A stretch of DNA of 64,000 nucleotides from Alcaligenaceae bacterium (GCA_013416455.1 JACCES010000011.1:62001-126000); one strand, 5' to 3'; counted from the first letter of the stretch, positions 34,512 through 43,226 are shown. Notes: generated by a model from the sequence alone, not told the origin. Numbers and translations: made by a program.

Positions 34512-34547
34512 ACAGAGCCCTGCAACGTTTGACGTGCAGGGCTCTGT
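34512..34547. terminator. Bidirectional terminator between convergent operons
   Basis: ACAGAGCCCTGCA (34512-34524) and TGCAGGGCTCTGT (34535-34547) form a perfect 13-bp stem with a 10-base loop. It lies midway between the convergent AtzE-like and lipoyl-protein genes. Confidence 0.85.
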
Positions 34548-34569
34548 GATTGAGCGGGCCGGCCTTGCT

Positions 34570-34812
34570 TCAGCCGGTTTTTTCGATCACGCAGACGTCG
34601 TGGCCGACTTCCACGGTATCGTCCACCTGGGCCAGGATTTCCAGCAGCACGCCATCGCAGGGCGCTTCGAATTCGGAAGTGGCCTTTTCGGTTTCGATGT
34701 CGTAGAGCGGTTCGCCCTTGACGAAGCTTTCGCCCGGCTGTTTGCGCCAGCCGGTCACGGTGCCGTCTTCCATGTTCATGCTCAGGCGTGGCATTTTCAG
34801 CGTAATTTTCAT
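34570..34812 (-). CDS. Free-standing lipoyl-domain protein
   Basis: 80 residues, only a lipoyl domain: MKITLKMPRLSMNMEDGTVT, then the lipoylation site DIETEKATSEFEAP (Lys near residue 43), and an end at the last beta strand (VCVIEKTG). A normal E2 would continue with a subunit-binding domain and acyltransferase core; here the gene stops and a convergent terminator follows. It is 8 bases downstream of E1 beta. It presumably carries acyl groups from the E1 pair to an E2 core or another acceptor encoded elsewhere. Confidence 0.88.
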   Translation of the reverse strand: MKITLKMPRLSMNMEDGTVTGWRKQPGESFVKGEPLYDIETEKATSEFEAPCDGVLLEILAQVDDTVEVGHDVCVIEKTG

Positions 34813-34819
34813 TGCTTGC

Positions 34820-35791
34820 TTACCCCTTCGTAATCTTCAGGACCGCGTCGATGACTTTCTGCGCATCGGGCAGCACGAATTTTTCCAGTGGCGGCGAGTA
34901 GGGCATCCCGACATCGGGAACGGCGACACGGATGACGGGGGCCTTGAGATCCGCGAAGGCGTATTCGGCGGCAATGGCCGCGATTTCGCTGGCGGCGCCG
35001 CAGGTCAGGCGCGCTTCGTCGACCACCACCAGGCGGCCGGTGCGGCGCACCGATTTCAGGATGGTGTCGTGATCCAGAGGCACGACGGTGCGCGGGTCGA
35101 TCACTTCCGCCGAAACACCCTGTTTTTCGAGTTCCTCGGCCGCCTTCAGGGCATGGCGCACCATGCTGCCGATGGCGACGATGGTGACGTCGCTGCCTTC
35201 GCGCTTGACGTCGGCCACGCCCAGCGGGATGACGTATTCTTCATCGGGCACCTCGCCCGCGTCGCCGCCGCGGCCGGCCGTTTGCAGGAACACCACGGGG
35301 TTGTCGTCGCGGATGGCGGCTTTCAGCAGGCCCTTGGCGTCGTAGGGGTTGGACGCCGACACGACCTTGATGCCGCCGAGATTCATCAGCGTGGGGTGGA
35401 CGACGTCGGAGTGCTGCGCGCCGGCGGAACGGCCGCCGCCCACCACCAGGAAGAACACGATGGGCAGCTTGATCTGCCCGCCCGTCATGTAGCGCAGCTT
35501 GGCCGCCTGGTTGGCGATTGCGTCCATGCCGGTGTACATGAAGTTGCCGTACATCAGGTGGCAGACGGGCCGGTAGCCGGCGGCCGCGGCGCCGACGGCC
35601 ATGCCGGTCATGACGGTTTCGGAAATGGGCGTGTTGCGCACCTGCTTGGGGCCGAACTTCTTTATCAGCCCCTTCGTGTCGCCGAAGAGGCTGATTTCGA
35701 CGTCTTCACCGAAAAGGATCACCCGTTCATCGCGTGCCATTTCCTCGGCGAGAACTTCGTTGATGACGGGTATCATGCGTTTGCGTGCCAT
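34820..35791 (-). CDS. E1 beta subunit of a TPP-dependent dehydrogenase complex
   Basis: 323 residues; start at 35791 with AGGA upstream (an earlier in-frame ATG at 35809 overlaps E1 alpha). Motifs: ARDERVILFGEDVE, NTPISETVMTGMAVGAA, GGGRSAGAQHSDVVH and the C-terminal transketolase-like VVVDEARLTCGAASEIA. It forms the active site with E1 alpha encoded just upstream, and the product is passed to the lipoyl protein. The acetoin-dehydrogenase/pyruvate-dehydrogenase-like group fits; the substrate is unknown. Confidence 0.9.
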   Translation of the reverse strand: MARKRMIPVINEVLAEEMARDERVILFGEDVEISLFGDTKGLIKKFGPKQVRNTPISETVMTGMAVGAAAAGYRPVCHLMYGNFMYTGMDAIANQAAKLRYMTGGQIKLPIVFFLVVGGGRSAGAQHSDVVHPTLMNLGGIKVVSASNPYDAKGLLKAAIRDDNPVVFLQTAGRGGDAGEVPDEEYVIPLGVADVKREGSDVTIVAIGSMVRHALKAAEELEKQGVSAEVIDPRTVVPLDHDTILKSVRRTGRLVVVDEARLTCGAASEIAAIAAEYAFADLKAPVIRVAVPDVGMPYSPPLEKFVLPDAQKVIDAVLKITKG

Positions 35792-35805
35792 GGTTTCATC
35801 CTTTC

Positions 35806-36783
35806 TCAAGCAAAAACATCGTCGAGCGCCGTGGCCGGCTCGGGCCAGGGGCTGTTCTCGGCAAATTCATAGGCATCGGCGACGATCTTTTCGATATCCG
35901 CCTTGACCGCTTCGATCTGCTCCGGGGTGGCCTTGTCCGCCAGCAGTTTTTCCATGTGGATGATGGGGTCGCGGGTCTTCCATTCTTCCACTTCTTCGTC
36001 CGACCGGTATTTTTCCGACAGGAAGGTGTCTTCGTATTCGACGTGGCCGTGCAGGCGGTAGGTGCGGGCTTCGATCAAGGTGGTGCCTTCGCCCTTGCGC
36101 GCGCGTTCGACCGCCTGGCCCGCGACGTCGAGTACCGCCATGATGTCGTTGCCGTCGACCGTGGCCGTTGCAATGCCGTAAGGCTTGCCGCGGTCGACGA
36201 TCTTGCCCGCCGTGACGGTGTCCGATGGGGAAAACTCGCTGAAGCCGTTGTTCTCGCACACCAGGATCAGCGGCAGCTTCCAGAGGGCGCCGATGTTCAT
36301 GGCTTCCGACAGTACGCCCTGGTTGGCCGCGCCGTCGCCGTAGAAGGCCACGGCCACAGCGCCTTTTCCATCGAGCTGAGCGGCCAGCGCCGCCCCGGCG
36401 GTCAGGCCGATGCCGCCGCCGACAATGCCGTTGGCGCCGATGATGCCCTTGGAAAAGTCGGCCACGTGCATGGAACCGCCCTTGCCCTTGCAGATGCCGG
36501 TGGAGCGCCCGTAGAGTTCCGCCGCCATGGCGCGGGGGTCGCCGCCCTTGGCAAGAAAATGCCCGTGGCCGCGGTGCGTGCTGGCGATCCAGTCACTGTC
36601 GCTCAGATGCGCGCATATCCCGGTGGCCACCGCTTCCTGCCCGATGTACAGGTGAACAGGGCCGGGCAGCGTGCCGGTTTTCTGGATTTCGGCGAGGCGC
36701 TGTTCCATGCGGCGTATCAGCAGCATGCGATGGAACAGCGCCAGCGGCGACTTGGGATCCGATAAATCGATGGCATTCGACAT
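35806..36783 (-). CDS. E1 alpha subunit of a TPP-dependent dehydrogenase complex
   Basis: 325 residues; AGGAG site upstream. TPP-binding GDGAANQGVLSEAMNIGALW and ENN lie near residues 145-175, with GHGHFLAKGGDP and the RAYxLHGH-like RTYRLHGHVEYED loop typical of AcoA/PdhA. Closely related to AcoA-type enzymes acting on acetoin or a 2-oxo acid. It follows the TRAP transporter genes on the same strand, so the imported compound or its product is the likely substrate. Confidence 0.9.
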   Translation of the reverse strand: MSNAIDLSDPKSPLALFHRMLLIRRMEQRLAEIQKTGTLPGPVHLYIGQEAVATGICAHLSDSDWIASTHRGHGHFLAKGGDPRAMAAELYGRSTGICKGKGGSMHVADFSKGIIGANGIVGGGIGLTAGAALAAQLDGKGAVAVAFYGDGAANQGVLSEAMNIGALWKLPLILVCENNGFSEFSPSDTVTAGKIVDRGKPYGIATATVDGNDIMAVLDVAGQAVERARKGEGTTLIEARTYRLHGHVEYEDTFLSEKYRSDEEVEEWKTRDPIIHMEKLLADKATPEQIEAVKADIEKIVADAYEFAENSPWPEPATALDDVFA

Positions 36784-36824
36784 GGTTGTCTCCTGGGTGA
36801 TGCGGAAAAGGGAGAGTCCGCTGG

Positions 36825-36882
36825 CGGGACGGCGAATCGGCTCGCCGTCCCGAAGTCGCGGCAGGCCCGCCCGATGGCGGGC
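36825..36882. terminator. Double stem-loop between dctM and E1 alpha
   Basis: CGGGACGGCGA (36825-36835) pairs with TCGCCGTCCCG (36842-36852), 11 bp with a 6-base loop. GCCCGCC (36865-36871) pairs with GGCGGGC (36876-36882). They occupy the 109-base gap in an otherwise tight same-strand run. No U-run, so likely an RNA-processing or attenuation structure that lets TRAP and dehydrogenase genes be expressed at different levels. Confidence 0.5.
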
Positions 36883-36892
36883 GGACTGGGGC

Positions 36893-38203
36893 TTATCTCA
36901 TGAGCTTGGGCAGCCACATGATGAGTTCGGGGAAGATCATCATGAGCACGAGGCCCAGCAACTGCAGCCCGACAAAGGGTAGAACGGCGCGGTAGATGTC
37001 CAGCATGGAAATGTTGGGCGGCGCCACCGACCTCAGGTAGAACAGGTTGAACCCGAAGGGCGGTGTGAGGAAGGCCATTTCCATGTTGACCACGAACAGC
37101 ACGCCGAACCAGATCGGATCGAAGCCCATGCTGGTGACGATGGGGAAGAACAGCGGCGCGGTGAGGATCATGATGCCCAGGGGGTCGAACAGGCAGCCCA
37201 TGATGATCCAGACGAGCTGCATGCTGATGATGACGCCCCATTCCCCGCCCGGCATGATGGACAGCGCGCTGCGCACCAGGTCTTCGGCGCCGATGGCGGT
37301 GTACAGGGCCGTGAACATGTTGGCGGCGAACACGATCCACATCACCATGGCCGACAGGCGCAATGTGGTCAGCGCGGCATCGACCACGTTCCTGCGGTTG
37401 AGAGTTCCCTTCACCAGTGCGCACAGCATGGCGCCCGCCGCACCCACGGCCGCGGCTTCGGATGGCGTGGCGGCGCCCATCAGCAGGCTGCCCAGCACCA
37501 CCGAGATCAGCACGATGGGCAGGCCCACCGCCTTCAGGGCTCGGATCCGCTCGGGCCAGGATGCCCTTTCGGCCCTGGGCACGGCCGGGCCGTCCGCCGG
37601 CCGCAGGCGGCAGATGATCAGCGAGTAGCCGATGAACAGCACCATCAGCACGAGGCTGGCCGCCGCCCCGCCCATGAAGAGCTGGCCGACCGAGGTATTG
37701 GTATAGAGCGCCAGCACGATGAACAGCACGCTGGGAGGCATGAGCACCCCCAGCGCGCCGCCCGCCGCGATCACCCCCACCGACAGGTGCTTGTTGTAGC
37801 CGTACTTGAGCATGGAGGGCAGCGCCACCAGTGCCATGGTGACGGTGGCCGCGCCGGACACGCCGACCATGGCGGCGAAGATGCCGCAGACCAGAATGGT
37901 GCCCACGGCCAGGCCGCCCGGAATGCCGCCCAGCCACTTGTGCATGAGGTCGTACAGGCCCTGCGCGATGCCCGCCCGTTCGAGCATGCAGCCCATGAAG
38001 ATGAACGGCGGGATGGCCATCAGCACGAAGTTGTTGGCGGCGGAATAGGCCCGGATGGCCGCAAGATGCAGGGCGTCGGGGCCCCACAGGAAATACGTGC
38101 CCACGACGGCGGACGACCCCAGCGCGAACACCAGGGGCTGCCCGATCACCATGAGCAGGATGAAAAGCCCGAACAGGACGACAGTGGCCATCTCGATGCT
38201 CAT
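36893..38203 (-). CDS. dctM: TRAP transporter large permease (DctM)
   Basis: 436 residues, about 12 membrane helices; start at 38203 gives MSIEMATVVLFGLFILLMVI. DctM features include FIFMGCMLERAGIAQGLYDLM, GAATVTMALVALPSMLKYGY, and GGALGVLMPPSVLFIVLALYT. It uses sodium or proton gradients to import organic acids with DctQ and the DctP receptor. Overlaps the dctQ stop by 4 bases. Confidence 0.92.
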   Translation of the reverse strand: MSIEMATVVLFGLFILLMVIGQPLVFALGSSAVVGTYFLWGPDALHLAAIRAYSAANNFVLMAIPPFIFMGCMLERAGIAQGLYDLMHKWLGGIPGGLAVGTILVCGIFAAMVGVSGAATVTMALVALPSMLKYGYNKHLSVGVIAAGGALGVLMPPSVLFIVLALYTNTSVGQLFMGGAAASLVLMVLFIGYSLIICRLRPADGPAVPRAERASWPERIRALKAVGLPIVLISVVLGSLLMGAATPSEAAAVGAAGAMLCALVKGTLNRRNVVDAALTTLRLSAMVMWIVFAANMFTALYTAIGAEDLVRSALSIMPGGEWGVIISMQLVWIIMGCLFDPLGIMILTAPLFFPIVTSMGFDPIWFGVLFVVNMEMAFLTPPFGFNLFYLRSVAPPNISMLDIYRAVLPFVGLQLLGLVLMMIFPELIMWLPKLMR

Positions 38204-38739
38204 GCTGTCTCCCCTTCGTCGGATTGCTTGCCGAATGCGTTGATGAGCTGGCGCAACACATTGGAAATGACCTGCAGGCCGAGCAGCAGGGCGCCCAGGG
38301 GCAGGGCGATCAGCCAGGGCCACATGAGCGGCGCCCAGTCGGTTGAGAAGGTGCGGTTGGTTTCAATGGCGTCGGCGACCATGGACCAGCCTTCCACCAT
38401 GAGCACCCAGCAATACAGCAGGACGAGAGGGATGGCGATCAGATCGACGACGGCCTTGCCCTTGTCGGAAAACCTTGAGTAGAGAATGTCCATCTTGACG
38501 TGGTCGCCCTTGTAAAGGGTGTAGCCGCCGCCAAGCAATACGTAAGTGGCAAAAAGCAGGGAGCTCAGTTCCCCGCTCCAGACCGTGGGGGCGTGAAAAG
38601 CGTAGCGCATCACGACCTCGACCGTGATGAGTGCGGTAAGCACCAGGATCAGCATGGCGACGCTGCCACCGAGGATTCGATTGATTCTGTCTATGAAGTC
38701 CAGGATTCTCTTCAGGGTTTCCATTCGATGTTCTGCCAT
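38200..38739 (-). CDS. dctQ: TRAP transporter small permease (DctQ)
   Basis: 179 residues with four membrane helices. The LITVEVVMRYAFHAPTVWSG segment is the usual DctQ signature. Alternative start 15 bases downstream (METLKRILDF). It joins DctM to form the membrane unit and lies between dctM and dctP in one transcription unit. Confidence 0.9.
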   Translation of the reverse strand: MAEHRMETLKRILDFIDRINRILGGSVAMLILVLTALITVEVVMRYAFHAPTVWSGELSSLLFATYVLLGGGYTLYKGDHVKMDILYSRFSDKGKAVVDLIAIPLVLLYCWVLMVEGWSMVADAIETNRTFSTDWAPLMWPWLIALPLGALLLGLQVISNVLRQLINAFGKQSDEGETA

Positions 38740-38820
38740 GGAGTCGCCGGCACGGAATGATCAATCAGCTTGATCGTCCCGTGCGCGGCGGTGGGTGAGA
38801 AATGGCTGGTTGATGCCGGG

Positions 38821-39918
38821 TCAGAAGCCGGCGGGCCGCTGGGCGAACAGGTCGCGTACTTTGTAGATCATGTCGAGTGCCGCCTGGGAGTCCGCATCGT
38901 CGCCCGCCATCTTGGGGACGAGTTCGGCGATCTTGTCCTTCATGGTCTGTATGTCTTCGGGCGGCAGCACGATGATTTCGACGCCGGCGTCGCGCAGCTG
39001 GCCGAAGGCTTCGGCGGATTTGCCCTTGGAGTAGGCATAGCGTTCGAGCGCAAAGGAACGCGCCGAGACTTCGAGGGCCATCTGCACATCGCGGGGCATC
39101 TTGTCGTAGTTCGCCTTGTTGATGAACAGATCTTCGGCGTCGGACGTCAGGATCGAGGGGCCGGTGTAGAACTTGGCGACTTCCTGCAGCTTGGTGGCGA
39201 TGTTGCCGTAAGGCGAACCCCAGTTGGCGCCGTCGAGCACGCCGGTGGCCAGGCCGGTGTAGAGCTCTTCGCCGGGCAGGGTCACGATGGATGCGCCGAA
39301 TTCCTTCCAGAGCTCGCCGCCCACGCCGCCGGAACGGATCTTCAGACCCTGGAAATCGGTGAGGCGGCGGATGGGCTTGGTGGAGATCGTGCTGCCCCAT
39401 TCATCGGAATAAATGGGGGCGATGAGGTGCACGCCGGCCTTGGCGAAGCGTTCGCGGACGAATTCCAGCATGCCGGCTTCCCACCACAGATACTCGTATT
39501 CGTCGACGCCGTTCAGCGCGAAGGGCACGCCCCAGCTCCATTGGGCGAAGGGGAAGCGGCCGCGCCAGTACAGCTGAGCGCCGAAACCGATGTCGATGAT
39601 GCGGCGGCCGACCGCGTCGAGCATTTCGAAGGTGGGGACCAGGGCTCCGGGCGGATAGGCCGTGATCTCGACGCGGCCATCGGTCATTTCCTTGACGCGC
39701 GCGGCATAGCGGGGAATCAGTTCATCCCACTCGGACCAGCCCGGCCCCAGGAAGGATTGCATGCGCAGACGGTATTGCGCCTTCTGCTGGGCGAAGACGG
39801 GCGCGGCCGCCAGGCTCAGCCCAAGACCTGTCGCAGCCGATGCGGTCAGCAAGGAGCGGCGGGTTTTCCCCGAACTGCTCATGGCTTCCGGTGTGCTGCC
39901 TTGGGTAGTCTTGCTCAT
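38821..39918 (-). CDS. dctP: TRAP transporter substrate-binding protein (DctP family)
   Basis: 365 residues. An AGGAG site precedes 39918; twin-arginine-like signal TRRSLLTASAATGLGLSLAA ends near AAPVFA. The mature protein has GPGWSEWDELIPRYAARVKE and a conserved-type Arg in FQGLKIRSGGVGGELWKEFG that would hold a carboxylate. This branch resembles receptors for 2-oxo acids, lactate or mannonate-like acids; the exact ligand is unknown. First gene of the leftward TRAP-E1-lipoyl run. Confidence 0.9.
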   Translation of the reverse strand: MSKTTQGSTPEAMSSSGKTRRSLLTASAATGLGLSLAAAPVFAQQKAQYRLRMQSFLGPGWSEWDELIPRYAARVKEMTDGRVEITAYPPGALVPTFEMLDAVGRRIIDIGFGAQLYWRGRFPFAQWSWGVPFALNGVDEYEYLWWEAGMLEFVRERFAKAGVHLIAPIYSDEWGSTISTKPIRRLTDFQGLKIRSGGVGGELWKEFGASIVTLPGEELYTGLATGVLDGANWGSPYGNIATKLQEVAKFYTGPSILTSDAEDLFINKANYDKMPRDVQMALEVSARSFALERYAYSKGKSAEAFGQLRDAGVEIIVLPPEDIQTMKDKIAELVPKMAGDDADSQAALDMIYKVRDLFAQRPAGF

Positions 39919-39957
39919 TTCTGTGGTCTCCTTGGAAAGTGGGGATCAGCCATGACA

Positions 39958-39987
39958 CGGCCGGCCCACATGATGACTGGCCGGCCG
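39958..39987. promoter_or_regulatory. GC-rich palindrome in the dctP leader
   Basis: CGGCCGGCC (39958-39966) and GGCCGGCCG (39979-39987) pair over 9 bp with a 12-base loop, 40 bases upstream of dctP. It would form in the leader RNA and may affect translation or attenuation. Part of the 351-base gap 39919-40269 between divergent transcription units. Confidence 0.4.
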
Positions 39988-40107
39988 GATTGAAAGCAGG
40001 CGCGCGGGACCGGTGTGTACCGAGTGGTAATGCTTGTATCAGTAAACTTCCGGTCGATTTCCTTTTCATTAACATACGCCAGGATCAGACGAAAAAGAGC
40101 AGTCATT

Positions 40108-40126
40108 GGGGGTTACCCCGACTTCA
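40108..40126. promoter_or_regulatory. Shared palindrome GGGNTTACCCNGACTTC, site 1
   Basis: GGGGGTTACCCCGACTTC lies in the divergent dctP/SDR control region. Nearly the same sequence occurs at 43289-43308 (CCGGGCTTACCCGGACTTC), in the other divergent control region of this cluster. A shared operator is the simplest reading. No dedicated regulator gene is inside the cluster. Confidence 0.4.
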
Positions 40127-40269
40127 GCAAATACGTACCTTGCCTTCTTCCCGGCCGATGGCGACTTCGTGTCGGTGGCTGTGTTAATTTATCGCGGTCA
40201 AGCTGCGGGCCGGCTTGCATCGCCCCGCTCGGGCACAATGAAAAAAACGAGACAAGGACCCACCGACAC

Positions 40270-41094
40270 ATGGATGACACCACCGTGAATGCAGCGCGGG
40301 CAGAAGCGGCTGCCGTCGTCCGTTATCCCGATCTTGAAAACAAGGTCGTGCTGATAACGGGGGCCGGCAACGGGCTGGGGCGGGCGATGGCGGGCGCTTT
40401 TGCGGCGAACGGCGCCCGCCTGTTCCTGCTCGATATCGATAACGACGCATTGCTGCGCGCAAAAGGCGAACTTGAAGACAGCCACCCGGGGCTCGAGGTT
40501 CTGTCGGGGCATGCATCCACCGCGGATCATGCGGCGGTGGAAAGATTGGCCGCCGAAGCCCACGGGCACTACGGTTCGATCGATGTGCTGCTGAACAATG
40601 CGGGGATTGGCATGAACATGCCCACCCTCGAACTGTCGGCCGAAAACTGGAAACATGCCATCGATGTGAATCTGAACGGCGTTTTCTATTGCGCGCAGGC
40701 GGTGGGGCGGTACATGCACCGGCAGGGGCGGGGCGTGATCCTGAACATGGCGTCCATGTACGGGACGATCGCGGCGCCCAATCGCGCGGCGTATTGCGCC
40801 AGCAAGGCCGCCGTCGTCATGCTGACCAAGGCCCTGTCCACGGAATGGGCCAGCGCGGGGATCCGTGTCAATGCCATTGGGCCGGGCTATATCAGGACGG
40901 CGCTGGTGGATGGCGTGGTCGCCGCCGGGAAAATGAACCTCGACGAACTGGTCAGGCGTACGCCGGCCGGGCGGCTGGGGACGCCCGACGAGATCGCCCG
41001 CGTGGCCCTGTTCCTTGCCTCCGACCATGCTGAATTCATCAACGGCCAGACCCTCGTCGCCGACGGCGGCTGGTCGGCCTATGGCTATGTTTGA
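40270..41094 (+). CDS. SDR-family oxidoreductase (type b paralogue)
   Basis: 274 residues from 40270, the same length as the paralogue at 4946-5770. TGAGNGLGRAMA cofactor loop, NNAGIGMN, Ser in ILNMASMYGT (Ser of MASM), YCASK catalytic Tyr-Lys, and the end ADGGWSAYGYV. The two proteins share MNxPTLxLxxExW, GVFYCAQAxGR, MYGTxAAPxRAAYC and RVNAIxPGYxxTALVD. Follows the dctP/SDR divergent region and precedes the type a SDR by 20 bases. Probably oxidises a hydroxylated substrate imported by the TRAP system. Confidence 0.9.
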   Translation: MDDTTVNAARAEAAAVVRYPDLENKVVLITGAGNGLGRAMAGAFAANGARLFLLDIDNDALLRAKGELEDSHPGLEVLSGHASTADHAAVERLAAEAHGHYGSIDVLLNNAGIGMNMPTLELSAENWKHAIDVNLNGVFYCAQAVGRYMHRQGRGVILNMASMYGTIAAPNRAAYCASKAAVVMLTKALSTEWASAGIRVNAIGPGYIRTALVDGVVAAGKMNLDELVRRTPAGRLGTPDEIARVALFLASDHAEFINGQTLVADGGWSAYGYV

Positions 41095-41114
41095 ATCTTG
41101 AAAGGAAAATGCAG

Positions 41115-41852
41115 ATGCTTTCGTTTGCGGGCAAGACCATACTGATCACTGGCGCGGCGGGCGGTATCGGCCGGGCGACGGCGCGGCTCCTGGCCAGCCT
41201 CGATGCGAATATCGCCCTGACGGACACCAGTACGGATGCCTTGCGGCAAGCCGCCGATGAGCTGGTATCCGGCGCCGGCCGCATCACCACGCACCAGCTC
41301 GACGTCACCGATCTCGCATCGTGCCGCGAGGTGGCGGGGGCGGTCGCCCGGGAACACGGCGGCGTCGATCACCTGGTCCATGCGGCGGGCATTTATCCGC
41401 AAGTCATGGTCGGGGACATGACAGCCGAACAATGGCGCACCGTCATGAGCGTCAACGTGGACGGCACCTTCAATATCTGCAATGCGGTGATTCCCGTGCT
41501 GAAAGATGGCAGCTCCATTGTGAACATCGCCTCGGTGGCGGCTCATCGCGGCAGTTATTCGCACGCCCATTATTCGGCGTCCAAGGGCGCGGTCGTCAGC
41601 TTCACCCGCAGTCTGGCCCGCGAACTGGCGCCCAGGACACGCGTCAATGCGATCTCGCCGGGCTTGATCGAAACGGCCATGACGGTCGAAACCATCAAGC
41701 AGATCGGGCCCAGCCTGCTGGAAGGCACCCCGCTGAAGCGTTTCGGCACGGCCGACGAGGTCGCGGGCGGCATCGTCTTTCTCTGTTCATCGCTGGCCAG
41801 TTTCGTGACGGGCGAATCCTTGCAGGTGAATGGCGGCCTGCACATGTCGTAA
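41115..41852 (+). CDS. SDR-family oxidoreductase (type a paralogue)
   Basis: 245 residues. The start at 41115 (MLSFAGKTILITGAAGGIGR) fits an AAAGGA site at 8-base spacing and the N-terminus of the paralogue at 3890-4627; ATG at 41109 is an alternative. Shares HxAGIYP in place of NNAG, YSASKGAV, LKRFGTADEVAG and a VNGGL end with that paralogue. Co-transcribed with the type b SDR, so the two appear to act in sequence or on two stereoisomers. Confidence 0.9.
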   Translation: MLSFAGKTILITGAAGGIGRATARLLASLDANIALTDTSTDALRQAADELVSGAGRITTHQLDVTDLASCREVAGAVAREHGGVDHLVHAAGIYPQVMVGDMTAEQWRTVMSVNVDGTFNICNAVIPVLKDGSSIVNIASVAAHRGSYSHAHYSASKGAVVSFTRSLARELAPRTRVNAISPGLIETAMTVETIKQIGPSLLEGTPLKRFGTADEVAGGIVFLCSSLASFVTGESLQVNGGLHMS

Positions 41853-41929
41853 AGCGCTGTCCAGCGGGCCCTGGCGCCAGGGCCTGCTGTGGCCTGCTCG
41901 TGGCGGCTCGCAAGGCCGCCACGTCAAGA

Positions 41930-42604
41930 TCAGGCATTCGAGAATTTCCGCAATGCGTCGGTAAAACTCATGCCCGACTTGATATCGGCGACGGCCTGCT
42001 TGTCCTGCCTTGCCAGAAGCCCGGCCCTGGCCGCCACTTCGGCGGCGCGTTCGAGCGGCACACGGACGATGCCTGTCGAATCACCCACCAGAATGTCGCC
42101 GGCCGCCACCGACACGCCGTCTATCTTGACCGTTGTGTTGATTTCGATGATCTTGACCCGCGTCTTTGCCGAGAAAGGCACGATATGCCGCGGGAAGGCC
42201 GCAAACCCCAGCTCGACGATTTCGTCGGCATCGCGTATGCCACCGTCCACCACCAGCCCGCTGGCGCCGTTTCTGGCGGCCGTCAGCGATGCCAGGCCGC
42301 CCCAGGTGGAAACCTGTTGCCCGCCGTTGTCGATGACGACGACATCCAGCGGGCGGATGCGGTCGACCACCATGCCCAGGGCAAAATCTTCGGGCTTGTA
42401 GCTATGCTGTACGCCGGTCACTTCCTTCACTGTCAGGGCGGCCCCGACAAAGGACATGCCTTTCGCGAGAGGCTTGATGTTCAGGATGGCGCCACCCAGG
42501 CCCAGGTCGTCCAGAACGCTGCCGATCGTGCTCGTTTGAAGGCCGCGGAACTGCTCGACCAGTTCCGCCGAAGTGTCGGGGCGTTCGCCAACGGTAATGC
42601 TCAT
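41930..42604 (-). CDS. RraA-like family protein (HMG-aldolase/oxaloacetate-decarboxylase type)
   Basis: 224 residues; start at 42604 (MSITVGERPDTSAELVEQF). The metal/substrate motif is VVDGGIRDADEI (G-x-x-D-G-x-x-R-D), and the N-terminal GLQTSTIGSVLDDLG region is typical. Family members that are enzymes cleave 4-hydroxy-4-methyl-2-oxoglutarate or decarboxylate oxaloacetate; RraA proper inhibits RNase E. In a catabolic cluster the enzymatic role is likelier. Convergent with the SDR pair, and 70 bases downstream of the VOC gene on the same strand. Confidence 0.85.
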   Translation of the reverse strand: MSITVGERPDTSAELVEQFRGLQTSTIGSVLDDLGLGGAILNIKPLAKGMSFVGAALTVKEVTGVQHSYKPEDFALGMVVDRIRPLDVVVIDNGGQQVSTWGGLASLTAARNGASGLVVDGGIRDADEIVELGFAAFPRHIVPFSAKTRVKIIEINTTVKIDGVSVAAGDILVGDSTGIVRVPLERAAEVAARAGLLARQDKQAVADIKSGMSFTDALRKFSNA

Positions 42605-42674
42605 AGGTTCTCCTGGGCAGGTGTTGCGCCGGCCCGCGCCGGCCGCATGGACGCCCCCGACGCTGTTGAGGCGA

Positions 42675-43226
42675 TTACAGCACGAGGCTGGAAAACGGGC
42701 GTACCGGGTCGGTCTTGCCGTCCCAGTCGCGGGATGCCTCGTACAGCTTGCCCAGAAAGGCATCCTGCGATGGCGTCATTTCAATGAGTTCCATCATGCC
42801 GGGGAAGTCGGGCGTCGTATCGAAGTAGGCGATGCGGGCCCCGCGTACATTGGTGGCGCAGAATGCCGGTTCATAGCCCATTCCCTGGTATTTTTTGAAA
42901 TCGGCATCGAAATCCGCGCAGGCAAGGCCCAGATGATGAAAGCCGGCGCCCCGCTGCCGGAAGGTTTCCTGGTACACCGAAGGGGTGTCATTGACTTCGA
43001 TGAGCTCGAAGCTCATGTGGCCCGAGAATGCCAGGCACAGCTTCATGCTCAGGTCGGTGGGCTGGCCGCGATAGGTGGCATCGAGCGCAACGTAGTTATC
43101 GGTGTAGAACCATGGGCCTATATTGTATTTGGCCGCGTATTCCTTCATGCCCTGGTGCAGGTCTTCCACGATGTAGGCGACTTGCATGATGGCGCCCAGG
43201 GGCTGGCCGAAACTCGTTTCTGACAT
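42675..43226 (-). CDS. VOC superfamily protein (paralogue of 1397-1933)
   Basis: 183 residues from 43226 (MSETSFGQPLGAIMQVAYIV). Likely metal set Gln (MQVAYIV), Glu (MSFELIE), His (GFHHLGL) and Glu (MMELIE), the same Gln-Glu-His-Glu order as the VOC protein near the window start. Also shares GPWFY and EASRDWDG. Probably an isomerase, epimerase or lyase acting on an oxygenated intermediate. Transcribed with the RraA-like gene. Confidence 0.82.
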   Translation of the reverse strand: MSETSFGQPLGAIMQVAYIVEDLHQGMKEYAAKYNIGPWFYTDNYVALDATYRGQPTDLSMKLCLAFSGHMSFELIEVNDTPSVYQETFRQRGAGFHHLGLACADFDADFKKYQGMGYEPAFCATNVRGARIAYFDTTPDFPGMMELIEMTPSQDAFLGKLYEASRDWDGKTDPVRPFSSLVL

